Shown: positions 38,264-46,771 of the stretch, piece by piece
Position numbering within the stretch: position 1 is the stretch's first letter
Layout: the number at the start of each line of letters is the position of its first letter
Origin: Pseudomonas kilonensis
GTDB taxonomy: Bacteria > Pseudomonadota > Gammaproteobacteria > Pseudomonadales > Pseudomonadaceae
Length of the DNA stretch: 64,000 nucleotides
Assembly (NCBI RefSeq): GCF_001269885.1
Contig: NZ_LHVH01000019.1
Location: forward strand, 62,001 to 126,000
Reading direction: 5' to 3'
The notes under the pieces: generated by a model
Database searches by the model: none
Told to the model about the DNA's origin: nothing
Seen by the model: only the letters and a program-made list of their open reading frames with translations
Translations under genes and position numbers: made by a program

Positions 38264-38356
38264 CTGTGGGAGCTGAGCTTGCTCGCGATGACGGTCTTGC
38301 ACCCAACATCAATGCAAGCTGACCCACCGCCATCGCGAGCAAGCTCAGCTCCCACA
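38264..38356. repeat. REP doublet, type A
   Basis: TGTGGGAGCTGAGCTTGCTC with inverted partner CGAGCAAGCTCAGCTCCCAC. It is the first of two doublets after magF. The 470-base gap 38219-38688 otherwise holds the next doublet and the left end of the IS. Confidence 0.88.
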
Positions 38357-38400
38357 GAGGATCGATGGTGGACGCCTGATCTGTGAACGCTCAAAAAACC

Positions 38401-38484
38401 TGTGGGAGCCGAGCTTGCTCGCGATGACGGCGGCACATTCGGCATCGAGCTGTCTAGTAGATCGCTATCGCGAGCAAGCTCGCT
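38401..38484. repeat. REP doublet, type A, second half interrupted by the IS110 element
   Basis: The first REP (TGTGGGAGCCGAGCTTGCTC) is intact. The second reads CTATCGCGAGCAAGCTCGCT and stops at 38484; its missing tail CCCACAGGGGGA resumes at 39662, after the IS. Joining the two flanks restores a normal REP. Confidence 0.9.
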
Positions 38485-38500
38485 TGTATGGTAGGACTTG

Positions 38501-38647
38501 AAGGGAGGAGGAGGGACAAAGCTCGATTCTGACTGTTAGCCGCAGTACAGACCGTGGGAGATTTCACCCCTCCTCCTTTCACCCAAGCGCCGATAAAGAA
38601 TGCATCTGGCCTAGACCGACGATAGGAACAAGCCTGCGCCTCTGGGT
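38501..38647 (+). ncRNA. Predicted IS110 bridge RNA (target-binding and donor-binding loops)
   Basis: Two consecutive stem-loops. Loop 1 (38501-38579) is closed by GGAGGAGGGA-type purine strand pairing with CCCCTCCTCC. Inside it AAGCTCG (38519-38525) equals the left target (38476-38482), and GTGGGAG (38554-38560) is the reverse complement of CTCCCAC (39660-39666), the core CT plus right target. A small hairpin (TCTGACTG..CAGTACAGA) separates the guides. Loop 2 (38581-38647) is closed by ACCCA/TGGGT and GCGC/GCGC. Inside it AGAAT (38597-38601) equals the right end of the element (39655-39659), and ACAAG (38628-38632) is the reverse complement of CTTGT (38483-38487), the core CT plus left end. 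Order and guide polarity match known bridge RNAs. Exact 5' and 3' ends are not determined. Confidence 0.8.
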
Positions 38648-38688
38648 GAACCCTTCAAGTGTTCAAACCTTAGCCCGGAGGATTTTCA

Positions 38689-39636
38689 ATGGCAATGCCG
38701 GTTTCTGTCGCAAAGCCGATCGTGGGTGTTGATGTCGCCAAAGATGAGTTAGTGATTTATCACGCAGAAACAGATCGACTGGAAGCGATCCCCAACACCA
38801 AAGCTGCGATCAAGAAGTGGCTCAAGGAGCTGCCCGCGCCAGTGGATGTCGCCATCGAAGCCACCAATATCTATCACCAGGAATTCGCCGACCTGGCTTA
38901 TGCGCAAGGCTGTGTGATCTACATGATCGGCGGCTACGAGCTCAGCCATTACCGCAAAGGTGTGAAAGTTCGCGCTAAAACCGATGCGCTGGATGCTCGG
39001 TTGTTGGCTCGCTACTTGAACAACGAAGGCCACCAGTTGCACCCGTGGACTCCGCCTTCGCCCCTGTATTGCCGTCTTATAAGCCTTTTCCGGCGCCGGG
39101 CAGCCTTGGTCCAGGCGCGTGTCAGCCTCAAGCAAAGTTGGTCCAACGAACCGTTGCTCAAAACGGCGTTTGAGCACCAGATAAAGGCCATGCAACGACT
39201 GGAAATCTTGCTCGAGAAAACAATCCAGACGCAGTTGGAAGCAGCTGGCTTGGGCGCTCAGCTCAAGCGTTGCATGAAAGTCGAAGGCATTGGCCTATTG
39301 AGCGGTGCCCGTTTGCTCACGTCGTTTCAGCGTGGAGATTTCAGAAATGCCGATGCCTTCATCGCTTTTCTGGGCCTAGACCTGCGTATATCGGATTCTG
39401 GGAAAAAGAAGGGACGCCGCTGCTTGTCTAAGCGAGGTGACCCAGAGGCACGTCGATTGATGCATAACGCCGCGATGTCGGCGAGGCGCACAGCGGCATG
39501 GAAGGGTTTTTATGAGGCACTGAGGGCCCGGGGACTCAGCACAACCGAAGCATTAGTGGCACTGGCCCGCAAGCTTGCCCGAGTGGTATTCGCCCTGCTG
39601 AAGAACCAGAGCGAATACTTACCGAAAGGCATTTAA
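38689..39636 (+). CDS. IS110-family transposase (DEDD/serine recombinase)
   Basis: 315 residues, with GGAGG ahead of the ATG. The N-terminal RuvC-like DEDD domain has GVDVAKDELVIY (first Asp), DVAIEATNIYHQE (Glu) and RAKTDALDARLLARY (Asp pair). A helical linker is followed by the Tnp_20 domain: VEGIGLLSGARLLTSF, DAFIAFLGLDLR and SDSGKKKGRRCLSKRGDPEA, which contains the candidate catalytic Ser, then RRLMHNAAMSARR. IS110 recombinases use both the DEDD site and the serine, guided by a bridge RNA. The frame is intact with no truncation, so the element may be active. Confidence 0.95.
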   Translation: MAMPVSVAKPIVGVDVAKDELVIYHAETDRLEAIPNTKAAIKKWLKELPAPVDVAIEATNIYHQEFADLAYAQGCVIYMIGGYELSHYRKGVKVRAKTDALDARLLARYLNNEGHQLHPWTPPSPLYCRLISLFRRRAALVQARVSLKQSWSNEPLLKTAFEHQIKAMQRLEILLEKTIQTQLEAAGLGAQLKRCMKVEGIGLLSGARLLTSFQRGDFRNADAFIAFLGLDLRISDSGKKKGRRCLSKRGDPEARRLMHNAAMSARRTAAWKGFYEALRARGLSTTEALVALARKLARVVFALLKNQSEYLPKGI

Positions 39637-39711
39637 GGGGTAGCCCCGTACCATAGAATCTCCCACAGGGGGACTGTGCAAGTCGAAAAGCCGAGGTTCA
39701 CCCCCGATCCA

Positions 39712-39804
39712 GTGTGGGAGCGGGCTTGCTCGCGAAGACGTCGGCACATTCAGCATCGATGCAAGCTGATCCACCGCTATCGCGAGCAGGCTCGCTCCCA
39801 CAGG
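39712..39804. repeat. REP doublet, type A
   Basis: TGTGGGAGCGGGCTTGCTCG with inverted partner CGCGAGCAGGCTCGCTCCCA. It lies just downstream of the IS insertion and before the 3' end of the glutathione transferase gene. Confidence 0.87.
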
Positions 39805-39858
39805 GGGGCTGTGCCAGTCGGGAAACCGGGGTTTAGCGATCCGGTATGGGACCTGATC

Positions 39859-40698
39859 TCAGCCCAAGTCCCCAGCCTCATGCCGCTCCGGCACTTGGCT
39901 CGCCTCATCTCCCCACGTGCGGTTGACCCGCTGTCCGCGCTGGGCGGCGGGGCGCTTGGCAATGTCTTCGGCCCAGCGCTGCACATGGGTGTATTCGTGG
40001 GCACTCAGGAATTCGGCGGCGCCGTACACGTTGTTGCGCACCAGTTGCCCATACCAGGGCCAGACCGCGATGTCGGCGATGGTGTAGTCATCGCCTGCCA
40101 GGTATTGGCTTTCGCCGAGGCGGCGATCCAGGACGTCGAGTTGACGCTTGGCTTCCATGGTGAAGCGATTGATCGGGTATTCGAGTTTCTCCGGCGCATA
40201 GGCGTAGAAATGCCCGAAGCCACCGCCCAGGTACGGGGCGGAGCCCATCTGCCAGAACAGCCAATTCAGTGTTTCGGTGCGACTTGCCAGGTCGGTGGGC
40301 AGGAAGGCGCCGAATTTTTCCGCCAGGTACAGCAGGATCGAGCCGGACTCGAAGACCCGGATGCCGGGCTCCACGCTGCGATCCAGCAGGGCCGGGATCT
40401 TGGAGTTGGGGTTGATCTCGACAAAACCGCTGGAGAACTGGTCGCCTTCGCTGATGCGGATCAGCCAGGCGTCGTATTCCGCGCCCGTATGACCCTGCGC
40501 CAGCAGTTCCTCCAGCAGGATGGTCACCTTCACACCATTGGGCGTGGCCAGGGAGTAGAGCTGCAGCGGCTGTTTACCAATCGGCAAGATTTTTTCATGG
40601 GTCGGCCCGGCGATAGGGCGGTTGATGCTGGCGAACTGGCCGCCAGACGGGGCGTCGTTTTTCCAGACCTGGGGCGGAACGTAGGACGCTTTACTCAT
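39859..40698 (-). CDS. YghU/YfcG-like glutathione S-transferase (disulfide-bond oxidoreductase)
   Basis: 279 residues. The N-terminal extension (SKASYVPPQVWKNDAPSGGQ) is typical of YghU. The thioredoxin-fold half has LYSLATPNGVKVTILLEEL, NPNSKIPALLDR and RVFESGSILLYLAEKFGAF; Asn in TPNG takes the place of a catalytic Cys/Ser. The C-terminal helical half has YLAGDDYTIADIAVWPWYG. Such enzymes use glutathione to reduce disulfides or peroxides. The start MSKAS at 40698 matches the family. It is 43 bases downstream of the binding-protein gene and may be read through from that operon. Confidence 0.92.
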   Translation of the reverse strand: MSKASYVPPQVWKNDAPSGGQFASINRPIAGPTHEKILPIGKQPLQLYSLATPNGVKVTILLEELLAQGHTGAEYDAWLIRISEGDQFSSGFVEINPNSKIPALLDRSVEPGIRVFESGSILLYLAEKFGAFLPTDLASRTETLNWLFWQMGSAPYLGGGFGHFYAYAPEKLEYPINRFTMEAKRQLDVLDRRLGESQYLAGDDYTIADIAVWPWYGQLVRNNVYGAAEFLSAHEYTHVQRWAEDIAKRPAAQRGQRVNRTWGDEASQVPERHEAGDLG

Positions 40699-40741
40699 CG
40701 GGACATACCTCATCGTTGCTTGTGGTGTGATCCCCCAGAGT

Positions 40742-41476
40742 CTACCGCTGTTCGTTCATGATCCGCGCCACTTCACCGGAAGCCTTGAGCTGCTCGAAAG
40801 CGCGCTGGGCCTTGGCGACGACTTCATCCGGCGTACTCAGGCTGAACGCCAGGTGGACCTTGTGGGGTTGTTCGTCGAGGATGTAGACCTCTTCCAGCGA
40901 AGTGAAATCCATTTGGGCATCTTGGCTCATCAGGCGCGCGGTGTTCTCCGGCATCGGCAGCAACTGGATCTGGCGATTCAGCAGTTTTTGAAAGTTGTCG
41001 TGGTTGTTGGCCGAGATGACCAGCCGGGTAAACCCACGCTGTTGCAGGTAAATCTGCTTGGCGTCGTTTCGCACCACGCCGATGCTGTACTGCTTGGCCT
41101 CCTCGAGGTTGTTGACGGCTATGTCTTTATTGTCGCGCAGCTTATAGAGCCGGCTCGCCACCCGATGTATTTCACCCACCCATTTGAACAGTTGCTCGCG
41201 GGCTGGGGTGCGGTCCAACGGGAAGATCAGCACGTTAGGTTCGTGCAGGGCTTTTTCATAGGCCCGGGCCCACGGGTACAGCGACAGGCTGTAGTCGGTG
41301 AGCTGCGCGCTTTTCAGCGTTTCTTCGGCGATGCGACTGCCCGGCCCGACGACCTTGTCATCACGCTGGTAGGCGTAGAGGGAGTCTTCGGTCACGACTT
41401 CGATCGCCTCGGCGTGGCTTTGCAGACTGATCGAGGTGAGGAGCAAGCACGAGCAGAGTATCAGGCGATAGTGCAT
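40742..41476 (-). CDS. Periplasmic substrate-binding-like protein (second of SBP-DGC-SBP operon)
   Basis: 244 residues. A signal peptide (YRLILCSCLLLTSISLQSHA) is followed by an SBP_bac_3 fold: IEVVTEDSLYAYQRDDKVVG and LSLYPWARAYEKALHEPNVL, then DRTPAREQLFKWVGEIHRVA. These motifs are shared almost word for word with the protein encoded at 42848-43606 (PWARAYE.AL.E.NVLI and RTPARE.LF.WVG.I), so the two are paralogues. No transporter genes are adjacent. With a diguanylate cyclase between them, ligand sensing is more likely than uptake. It lies 26 bases after the cyclase stop. Confidence 0.85.
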   Translation of the reverse strand: MHYRLILCSCLLLTSISLQSHAEAIEVVTEDSLYAYQRDDKVVGPGSRIAEETLKSAQLTDYSLSLYPWARAYEKALHEPNVLIFPLDRTPAREQLFKWVGEIHRVASRLYKLRDNKDIAVNNLEEAKQYSIGVVRNDAKQIYLQQRGFTRLVISANNHDNFQKLLNRQIQLLPMPENTARLMSQDAQMDFTSLEEVYILDEQPHKVHLAFSLSTPDEVVAKAQRAFEQLKASGEVARIMNEQR

Positions 41477-41502
41477 ATACAGACCTCATGGCACGCGATG
41501 GT

Positions 41503-42846
41503 TTACAGGGCGACGCAGTCGCGCCCCTGGTGTTTGGCCCGGTACAGCGCCTGGTCGGCGCGTTGCAGCAGTTGATCGAAATGGTCCATGGTCTCCGGGT
41601 CCAACTCGGCGACGCCGATGCTCACGGTGACAAACGGCGATACCTTGGAACCGCTGTGGGGCAGTTCACGTTCTGCCAGGCTTGCACGGAAACGTTGGGC
41701 GGCCTCGCAGGCCAGGGCGGCGTCGACGTTGGGCAGGACCACGACGAACTCTTCGCCGCCGACGCGCGCAGTCAGTTCGCCAGAGCGGCCGAACACGCTG
41801 CGCAAGGTCTCGGCGATCTCTTTCAAGCACAAGTCGCCTTGCATGTGGCCGTAGGTGTCGTTGTAGATCTTGAAGAAATCGACATCGCACATGAGCACGG
41901 CCAGCGGGGTCTTGTGGCGGATCGCCCGGCGAAACTCGATGTCCTTCAACTCGTCGAAATAGCGACGGTTGGCCAGCCCCGTCAAATCGTCGTGACGTGA
42001 CAGTGCTTCGAGGGCCTGGTTGGCCGCCTTCAATTCTGCGGTGCGGGCCTCGACCAGTTCGGCCATTTGGTCGCGGCTGGCGGCAAGGGCCAGTTCGTCC
42101 GAATGCTGGCGCTCCAGATGGGCGCGCAGATTGTCCTGGAGTGTATTGACCTGGAATTCGAGCAGGCTCAGTTCGTCCTGGCGCTGCACCGCCCGTTGCA
42201 GCTTGAGGTGACGCATGAGGGTTTGCGGCGCCAGTTCGCCCAGGTGCCGGGCGATGTGCACCACATGCACGGTCACCAGGCGATTGAACACGGTCATGAC
42301 CAACCCGGCCAGCAGCAAGGACTGGATGAGCTGGGTGATGACGATGCTGCGTGCTTCGCCCCAGAGGCGTTCCCAAAGCAGGTTGTTGTCGCCTTCGATG
42401 GTCAGCTCGCCGACTTTTTCATGGGCCCCGGCGTAGGGATGCGCGATAAGCTCTCGACGCAGCACCGGCACCACGCCCGATTGATCGGCGGCGTATCGAT
42501 TGATTTCGATGACTTCAGGGGCTTGCCCGGGGCGCAGGATGTTCAACGCCACGCGACCCACGGGGGCTGCCGTGGCGACGCTGCTGATTTGCTGGTCGAG
42601 GGATTCACGGTCCAGTTCCCATATGGCATGGGCCAGGGTGTTCTGGAACACCTGATCGATCAGGGCCAGCTCCGAATTCATTTCCGCCAGGTTGTTTTCC
42701 CAGGCCAGCCAGGTACGCCAGGTGACCATCGCCAGGGTAAAGAGCAGGCAGAACAGCAGCGTTGCCAGCACCAGGCGGCGCCCTAGGGAGCTGAACGCCT
42801 TGGTCTGTGGTTGCAGGGAGGACGCAGTACGAAAATTGGCATCCAT
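41503..42846 (-). CDS. Membrane diguanylate cyclase (GGDEF)
   Basis: 447 residues. One helix (RRLVLATLLFCLLFTLAMVT, about residues 24-43), a periplasmic domain of about 120 residues, a second helix (ITQLIQSLLLAGLVMTVFNR), a HAMP-like/coiled-coil stretch (LLEFQVNTLQDNLRAHLERQ), then a GGDEF domain: HDDLTGLANRRYFDE, CDVDFFKIYNDTYGHMQGD and RVGGEEFVVVLPN. The intact GGEEF predicts cyclic-di-GMP synthesis. The RxxD inhibitory site reads RSGE, so product inhibition may be weak. It lies between two binding-protein genes (gaps 1 and 26 bases), suggesting that they feed ligand signals to its periplasmic domain. Start MDANFRT at 42846. Confidence 0.92.
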   Translation of the reverse strand: MDANFRTASSLQPQTKAFSSLGRRLVLATLLFCLLFTLAMVTWRTWLAWENNLAEMNSELALIDQVFQNTLAHAIWELDRESLDQQISSVATAAPVGRVALNILRPGQAPEVIEINRYAADQSGVVPVLRRELIAHPYAGAHEKVGELTIEGDNNLLWERLWGEARSIVITQLIQSLLLAGLVMTVFNRLVTVHVVHIARHLGELAPQTLMRHLKLQRAVQRQDELSLLEFQVNTLQDNLRAHLERQHSDELALAASRDQMAELVEARTAELKAANQALEALSRHDDLTGLANRRYFDELKDIEFRRAIRHKTPLAVLMCDVDFFKIYNDTYGHMQGDLCLKEIAETLRSVFGRSGELTARVGGEEFVVVLPNVDAALACEAAQRFRASLAERELPHSGSKVSPFVTVSIGVAELDPETMDHFDQLLQRADQALYRAKHQGRDCVAL

Positions 42847-42847
42847 G

Positions 42848-43606
42848 TCATAACCATTTGCGCAGGATGGCATCGTAGACGCCATTGCGCCGGACGGTCT
42901 CCAGGCCCACACGGAATTTCGCCACCGTATCGGCCGGCGTATTGCGGCTGAATGCCATGCTCAAGCCATCGGCGCTGCTTAGCTCGGGCAGCGCCAGCGA
43001 GCGAATCAGCAACTTGTCCGGGTCTTCGCCATTCTGGCGCGTCAGGTACAGCGCGTTGAGCTCATTGGAAATCCACAGCTCCACGTGATCGACCTTGAGC
43101 TTGCGGTAGTTGTGTTCGTACTTGGTGCTCGACTGCAGTTCTTCGCCGATGCGAAAGCCCTTCGAGACCAGGTATTGCTCACCTACGTCCTGATTGACCG
43201 TGGCGATCTGGTGCCCATGGGCATCGGCCAGCGAGTCGAGTTTCACCGGCCGGTCCGCCAGCGAGTAGATGTACCACTGCGTCGGGCCGATGCTGCCGAC
43301 CCACTGGAAAAGCGATTCGCGTGCAGGCGTGCGGACGATCGAGTAGATCAATACGTTGCTTTCATTGAGCGCCAGTTCGTAGGCCCGGGCCCACGGCATG
43401 GAATGGATAGGCGCGTCCATGCCGACTTCCTTGAGCACGGCCTGGACCACCTCGGTGCTCATGCCGGTCATTCGGCCGTTCTGCGTCATGTTGTAGGGCG
43501 GTAGCTCCTCGGTCACGATGCGCAGCGGCGCCTCTGCCGCACAAGCGCTTGCAGCGAGGAACATCAGGACGCCCCACATCAGCAGGCGATTCAGCGGCCA
43601 ATCCAT
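42848..43606 (-). CDS. Periplasmic substrate-binding-like protein (first of SBP-DGC-SBP operon)
   Basis: 252 residues. A signal peptide (NRLLMWGVLMFLAASACAA) is followed by PLRIVTEELPPYNMTQNGRM and MSTEVVQAVLKEVGMDAPIH, then PWARAYELALNESNVLIYSI, RTPARESLFQWVGSIGPTQW and FRVGLETVRRNGVYDAILRK. This is the amino-acid-type SBP_bac_3 fold. It is the first gene of the operon; the cyclase start is one base beyond its stop. The ligand cannot be named; polar amino acids are common for this family. Confidence 0.85.
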   Translation of the reverse strand: MDWPLNRLLMWGVLMFLAASACAAEAPLRIVTEELPPYNMTQNGRMTGMSTEVVQAVLKEVGMDAPIHSMPWARAYELALNESNVLIYSIVRTPARESLFQWVGSIGPTQWYIYSLADRPVKLDSLADAHGHQIATVNQDVGEQYLVSKGFRIGEELQSSTKYEHNYRKLKVDHVELWISNELNALYLTRQNGEDPDKLLIRSLALPELSSADGLSMAFSRNTPADTVAKFRVGLETVRRNGVYDAILRKWL

Positions 43607-43729
43607 TGATCATTACCCTATGCAACTGGCAGAACCCGGAGGTCTGGGAGCTATTATTGTATAGGGTTATCGGCTGGGCTGGCGCCTGCTTGAATCCGGC
43701 CTGTCGAAACTGCCAGCCCAGCCGCAGGA

Positions 43730-44725
<996 letters not shown>

Positions 44726-44804
44726 GCTGATAGCTCCTGGAAATGAACGACCTGTGCAGTCTCTATCAAGCGGTTTTCTGGATAAATCCACGATTATTGG
44801 TTTA

Positions 44805-44826
44805 ACTATTCGTGATATCTAAATAG
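44805..44826. promoter_or_regulatory. LysR-type operator (T-N11-A palindrome)
   Basis: ACTATT-N11-AATAGT, a perfect 6-bp dyad with the LysR-family T-N11-A spacing. It lies 13 bases upstream of the lysR-type start and 80 upstream of the aldo/keto reductase start. Confidence 0.65.
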
Positions 44827-44838
44827 TGAGGCGCGAGA

Positions 44839-45762
44839 TTGGACCGATTACAGGCCATGCAGGTGTTCCGGCGCATCGTTGAACTGGGCGGTTTTGGCAA
44901 GGCGGCCGATGACCTTGGGCTGCCCCGGGCCACCGTCAGCCTGCTGATCCAACAGTTGGAAGCCCATCTGGGCGTGCAACTGTTGCAACGCACCACCCGG
45001 CAGGTGCGCGCAACGCTCGATGGGCAAGCGTATTACCAGCGCAGCGGCCAGTTGCTGGACGACCTCGACGACCTGGAAAGTTCGTTATCGGCGCAACGCA
45101 GCCAGCCGCGCGGCACCTTGAAAGTGGACATGCCCATCGCCTTTGGTTGCACCTGGATCTTGCCGCGCCTGCCGGATTTCTATCGCCGCTACCCGGCGTT
45201 GCAACTGGACATCGGCTTCCATGACCGCCAGGTCCATCTGCAGCGCGAGGGCGTGGATTGCGCAATCCGCGCCGGCAATGTCGTCGACCAGGCGCTGGTG
45301 GCGCGCCCCATCGTGCGCCTGCATCAACTGACGTGCGCCAGCCCTGCCTATCTGGCCCGCGTCGGCACGCCCGGGCGGTTGGAGGATTTGACGGCGCACC
45401 GGGCCATAGGGTTTGCGTCTGGCAATGGACGGTTCTTCCCGTTCGAATTCGAGGTGGCGGGGCGGGTGCGCGAAATGCAATTGCCCAGTGACTTGAACGT
45501 CAACAATGCCGACGCCTATGTGACGGCCTGTGAAGCGGGGTTCGGCTTGATCCAGGTGCCGCGTTATCACGTGCAACAGCAGTTGGCCGAGGGCAGGTTG
45601 GTTCAGGTACTTGAAAACTACAGCGTGCCGACGTGGCCGATCTCAGCGGTGTACCCGCCCCATCGACAGTTGTCGCCCAGGGTGCGGGTGTTTATCGACT
45701 GGGTAATCGAGCTGTTGCAGGGAGAGGCGGATGCCCAGCAGACGTTGATGGAGAGGGTGTAG
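44839..45762 (+). CDS. LysR-family transcriptional regulator
   Basis: 307 residues. The N-terminal winged helix (LQAMQVFRRIVELGGFGKAA..LPRATVSLLIQQLEAHLGVQ..LLQRTTRQV) is followed by a type II periplasmic-binding-like effector domain (GTLKVDMPIAFGCTWILPRL). The start is TTG at 44839: it gives the canonical MDRLQAMQVF opening and has GAGG 6-7 bases ahead; ATG at 44857 would cut the first helix. It is divergent from the aldo/keto reductase gene, the usual arrangement for local control. Effector unknown. Confidence 0.92.
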   Translation: MDRLQAMQVFRRIVELGGFGKAADDLGLPRATVSLLIQQLEAHLGVQLLQRTTRQVRATLDGQAYYQRSGQLLDDLDDLESSLSAQRSQPRGTLKVDMPIAFGCTWILPRLPDFYRRYPALQLDIGFHDRQVHLQREGVDCAIRAGNVVDQALVARPIVRLHQLTCASPAYLARVGTPGRLEDLTAHRAIGFASGNGRFFPFEFEVAGRVREMQLPSDLNVNNADAYVTACEAGFGLIQVPRYHVQQQLAEGRLVQVLENYSVPTWPISAVYPPHRQLSPRVRVFIDWVIELLQGEADAQQTLMERV

Positions 45763-46019
45763 ATGGTGCTTGTTTCAGGAATGGAAAGCGCCGTTTTTTG
45801 AGCCGGTATCTACTTGCTTTGGTGTGTATATCCGTTTCTTCGGTAACGGCCACTGACGGTTCCGCTCTTACAGCGGCTCACTTTTGAGAAGCCCGGAAGC
45901 TGGCCCAGTCAAAAGTAAGCCAAACGCTTCTGCCCCACCACTCGGTGCCTCGCTTAGGCTCGGCATGCCTGCGTTCGGCCATCGTGGTTAACGGGGCGCC
46001 CGAGATCCACGTCCACGCC

Positions 46020-46167
46020 GAGGCGGCCTAGTAGCCGACCTGGCTCTCCCGGTCGTACACCCATCAGATCTGTGGGAGCAAAGCTTGCTCGCGAGGCGGC
46101 CTGATAGCCGGCCTGGTTCTCCCGGTCGTACTCCAATCCAATTAATGTGGGAGTGAGCCTGCTCGCG
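46020..46167. repeat. 73-bp tandem duplication including a REP
   Basis: Two adjacent copies (46020-46092 and 46093-46167) share GAGGCGGCCT..TAGCC..CCTGG.TCTCCCGGTCGTAC and end in a type A REP (TGTGGGAG..GCTCGCG). They diverge at about one base in five. Confidence 0.75.
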
Positions 46168-46234
46168 AAGGTGCCACAATCAGCATTGATGCAAGCAGAT
46201 CCACCGCCATCGCGAGCAAGCTCGGCTCCCACAG
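46145..46234. repeat. REP doublet, type A
   Basis: TGTGGGAGTGAGCCTGCTCG and inverted partner CGAGCAAGCTCGGCTCCCAC. It lies within the loop of the large inverted repeat. Confidence 0.82.
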
Positions 46235-46275
46235 GGATCGGCGGTGGACACTGATCTTATAAACGACCAAGAACC

Positions 46276-46371
46276 TGTGTGGGAGCCGAGCTTGCTCGCG
46301 ATGGCGGTGGTTCAGTCACATGGATGTTGGGTTTACTGGCCCAATCGCGAGCAGGCTCGCTCCCACAGGAA
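46276..46371. repeat. REP doublet, type A
   Basis: TGTGTGGGAGCCGAGCTTGC and inverted partner ATCGCGAGCAGGCTCGCTCC. Second doublet in the loop of the large inverted repeat. Confidence 0.82.
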
Positions 46372-46771
46372 AAACGCGGTCCCCATCAAGAACCAGGTCG
46401 GCTATCAGGCCGCCTCGTGGCGGATGTTGATCTCGGGCGCCCCGTTAACCACGCTGGCCGAACGCAGGTATTGCGCAGTGGGCCCACGGAGCAATGCCTT
46501 CGTTCGGGCATGCCGAGCCTAGGCGAGGCACCGAGTGGTGGGGCAGGAGCGTTTTGCTTACTTTTGACTGGGCCGGCTTCCGGGCTTCTCAAAAGTGAGC
46601 CGCTGTAAGAGCGGAACCATAAGTAGCCGTTACAAAGAAAACGGATATCCACACCAAAAAAACTATGCCTCTCGGAACGGAAGACCAGAATCTCGGGAAG
46701 GCTTAAGTGAACAGCATTACGCTCCCACAGGTTGCGTGGTTTCATCGAACGTGTTGGTTTTGCCCAAGACC

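Larger units (their letters stand above)
38485..39661 (+). mobile_element. IS110-family insertion sequence, 1177 bp, inserted in a REP at a CT core
   Basis: The boundaries come from the interrupted REP: ..AAGCTCG-CT at 38483-38484 on the left and CT-CCCACAGG at 39660-39661 on the right. The element can be written with either CT as its own. It has no long terminal inverted repeats, only TATGGTA near the left end and TACCATA near the right end. It has a 204-base leader and a 25-base tail around one transposase gene. A long 5' non-coding end is typical of the IS110 group (bridge RNA upstream), as opposed to IS1111 (downstream). Several IS110 members are known to target REP sequences. No target duplication is seen, as expected. 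Confidence 0.9.
45818..46657. repeat. Large imperfect inverted repeat with REP core
   Basis: Left arm 45818-46043 (226 bp) and right arm 46393-46657 (265 bp) are inverted copies, from TTTGGTGTG..ATATCCGTTT through GCGGCTCACTTTTGAGAAGC and GTCAAAAGTAAGC to GTTAACGGGGCGCCCGAGAT and TAGCCGACCTGG. The right arm has about 39 bases more (around 46474-46512), so the left has a deletion. Between the arms lie REPs and a tandem repeat. No credible gene is present in 45763-46771. Confidence 0.85.

Noticed and set aside
39637..39661. IS1111-type assignment (bridge RNA downstream of transposase) because of short subterminal TATGGTA/TACCATA repeats
   Set aside because: Only 25 bases lie downstream of the transposase, and the guide-bearing stem-loops are upstream, as in the IS110 group.
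38219..39804. CRISPR array, suggested by repeated GGGAGC..GCTTGCTCGCGA units
   Set aside because: Units are inverted pairs with irregular spacing and occur throughout the window in most intergenic gaps: REP elements, not direct repeats with spacers.
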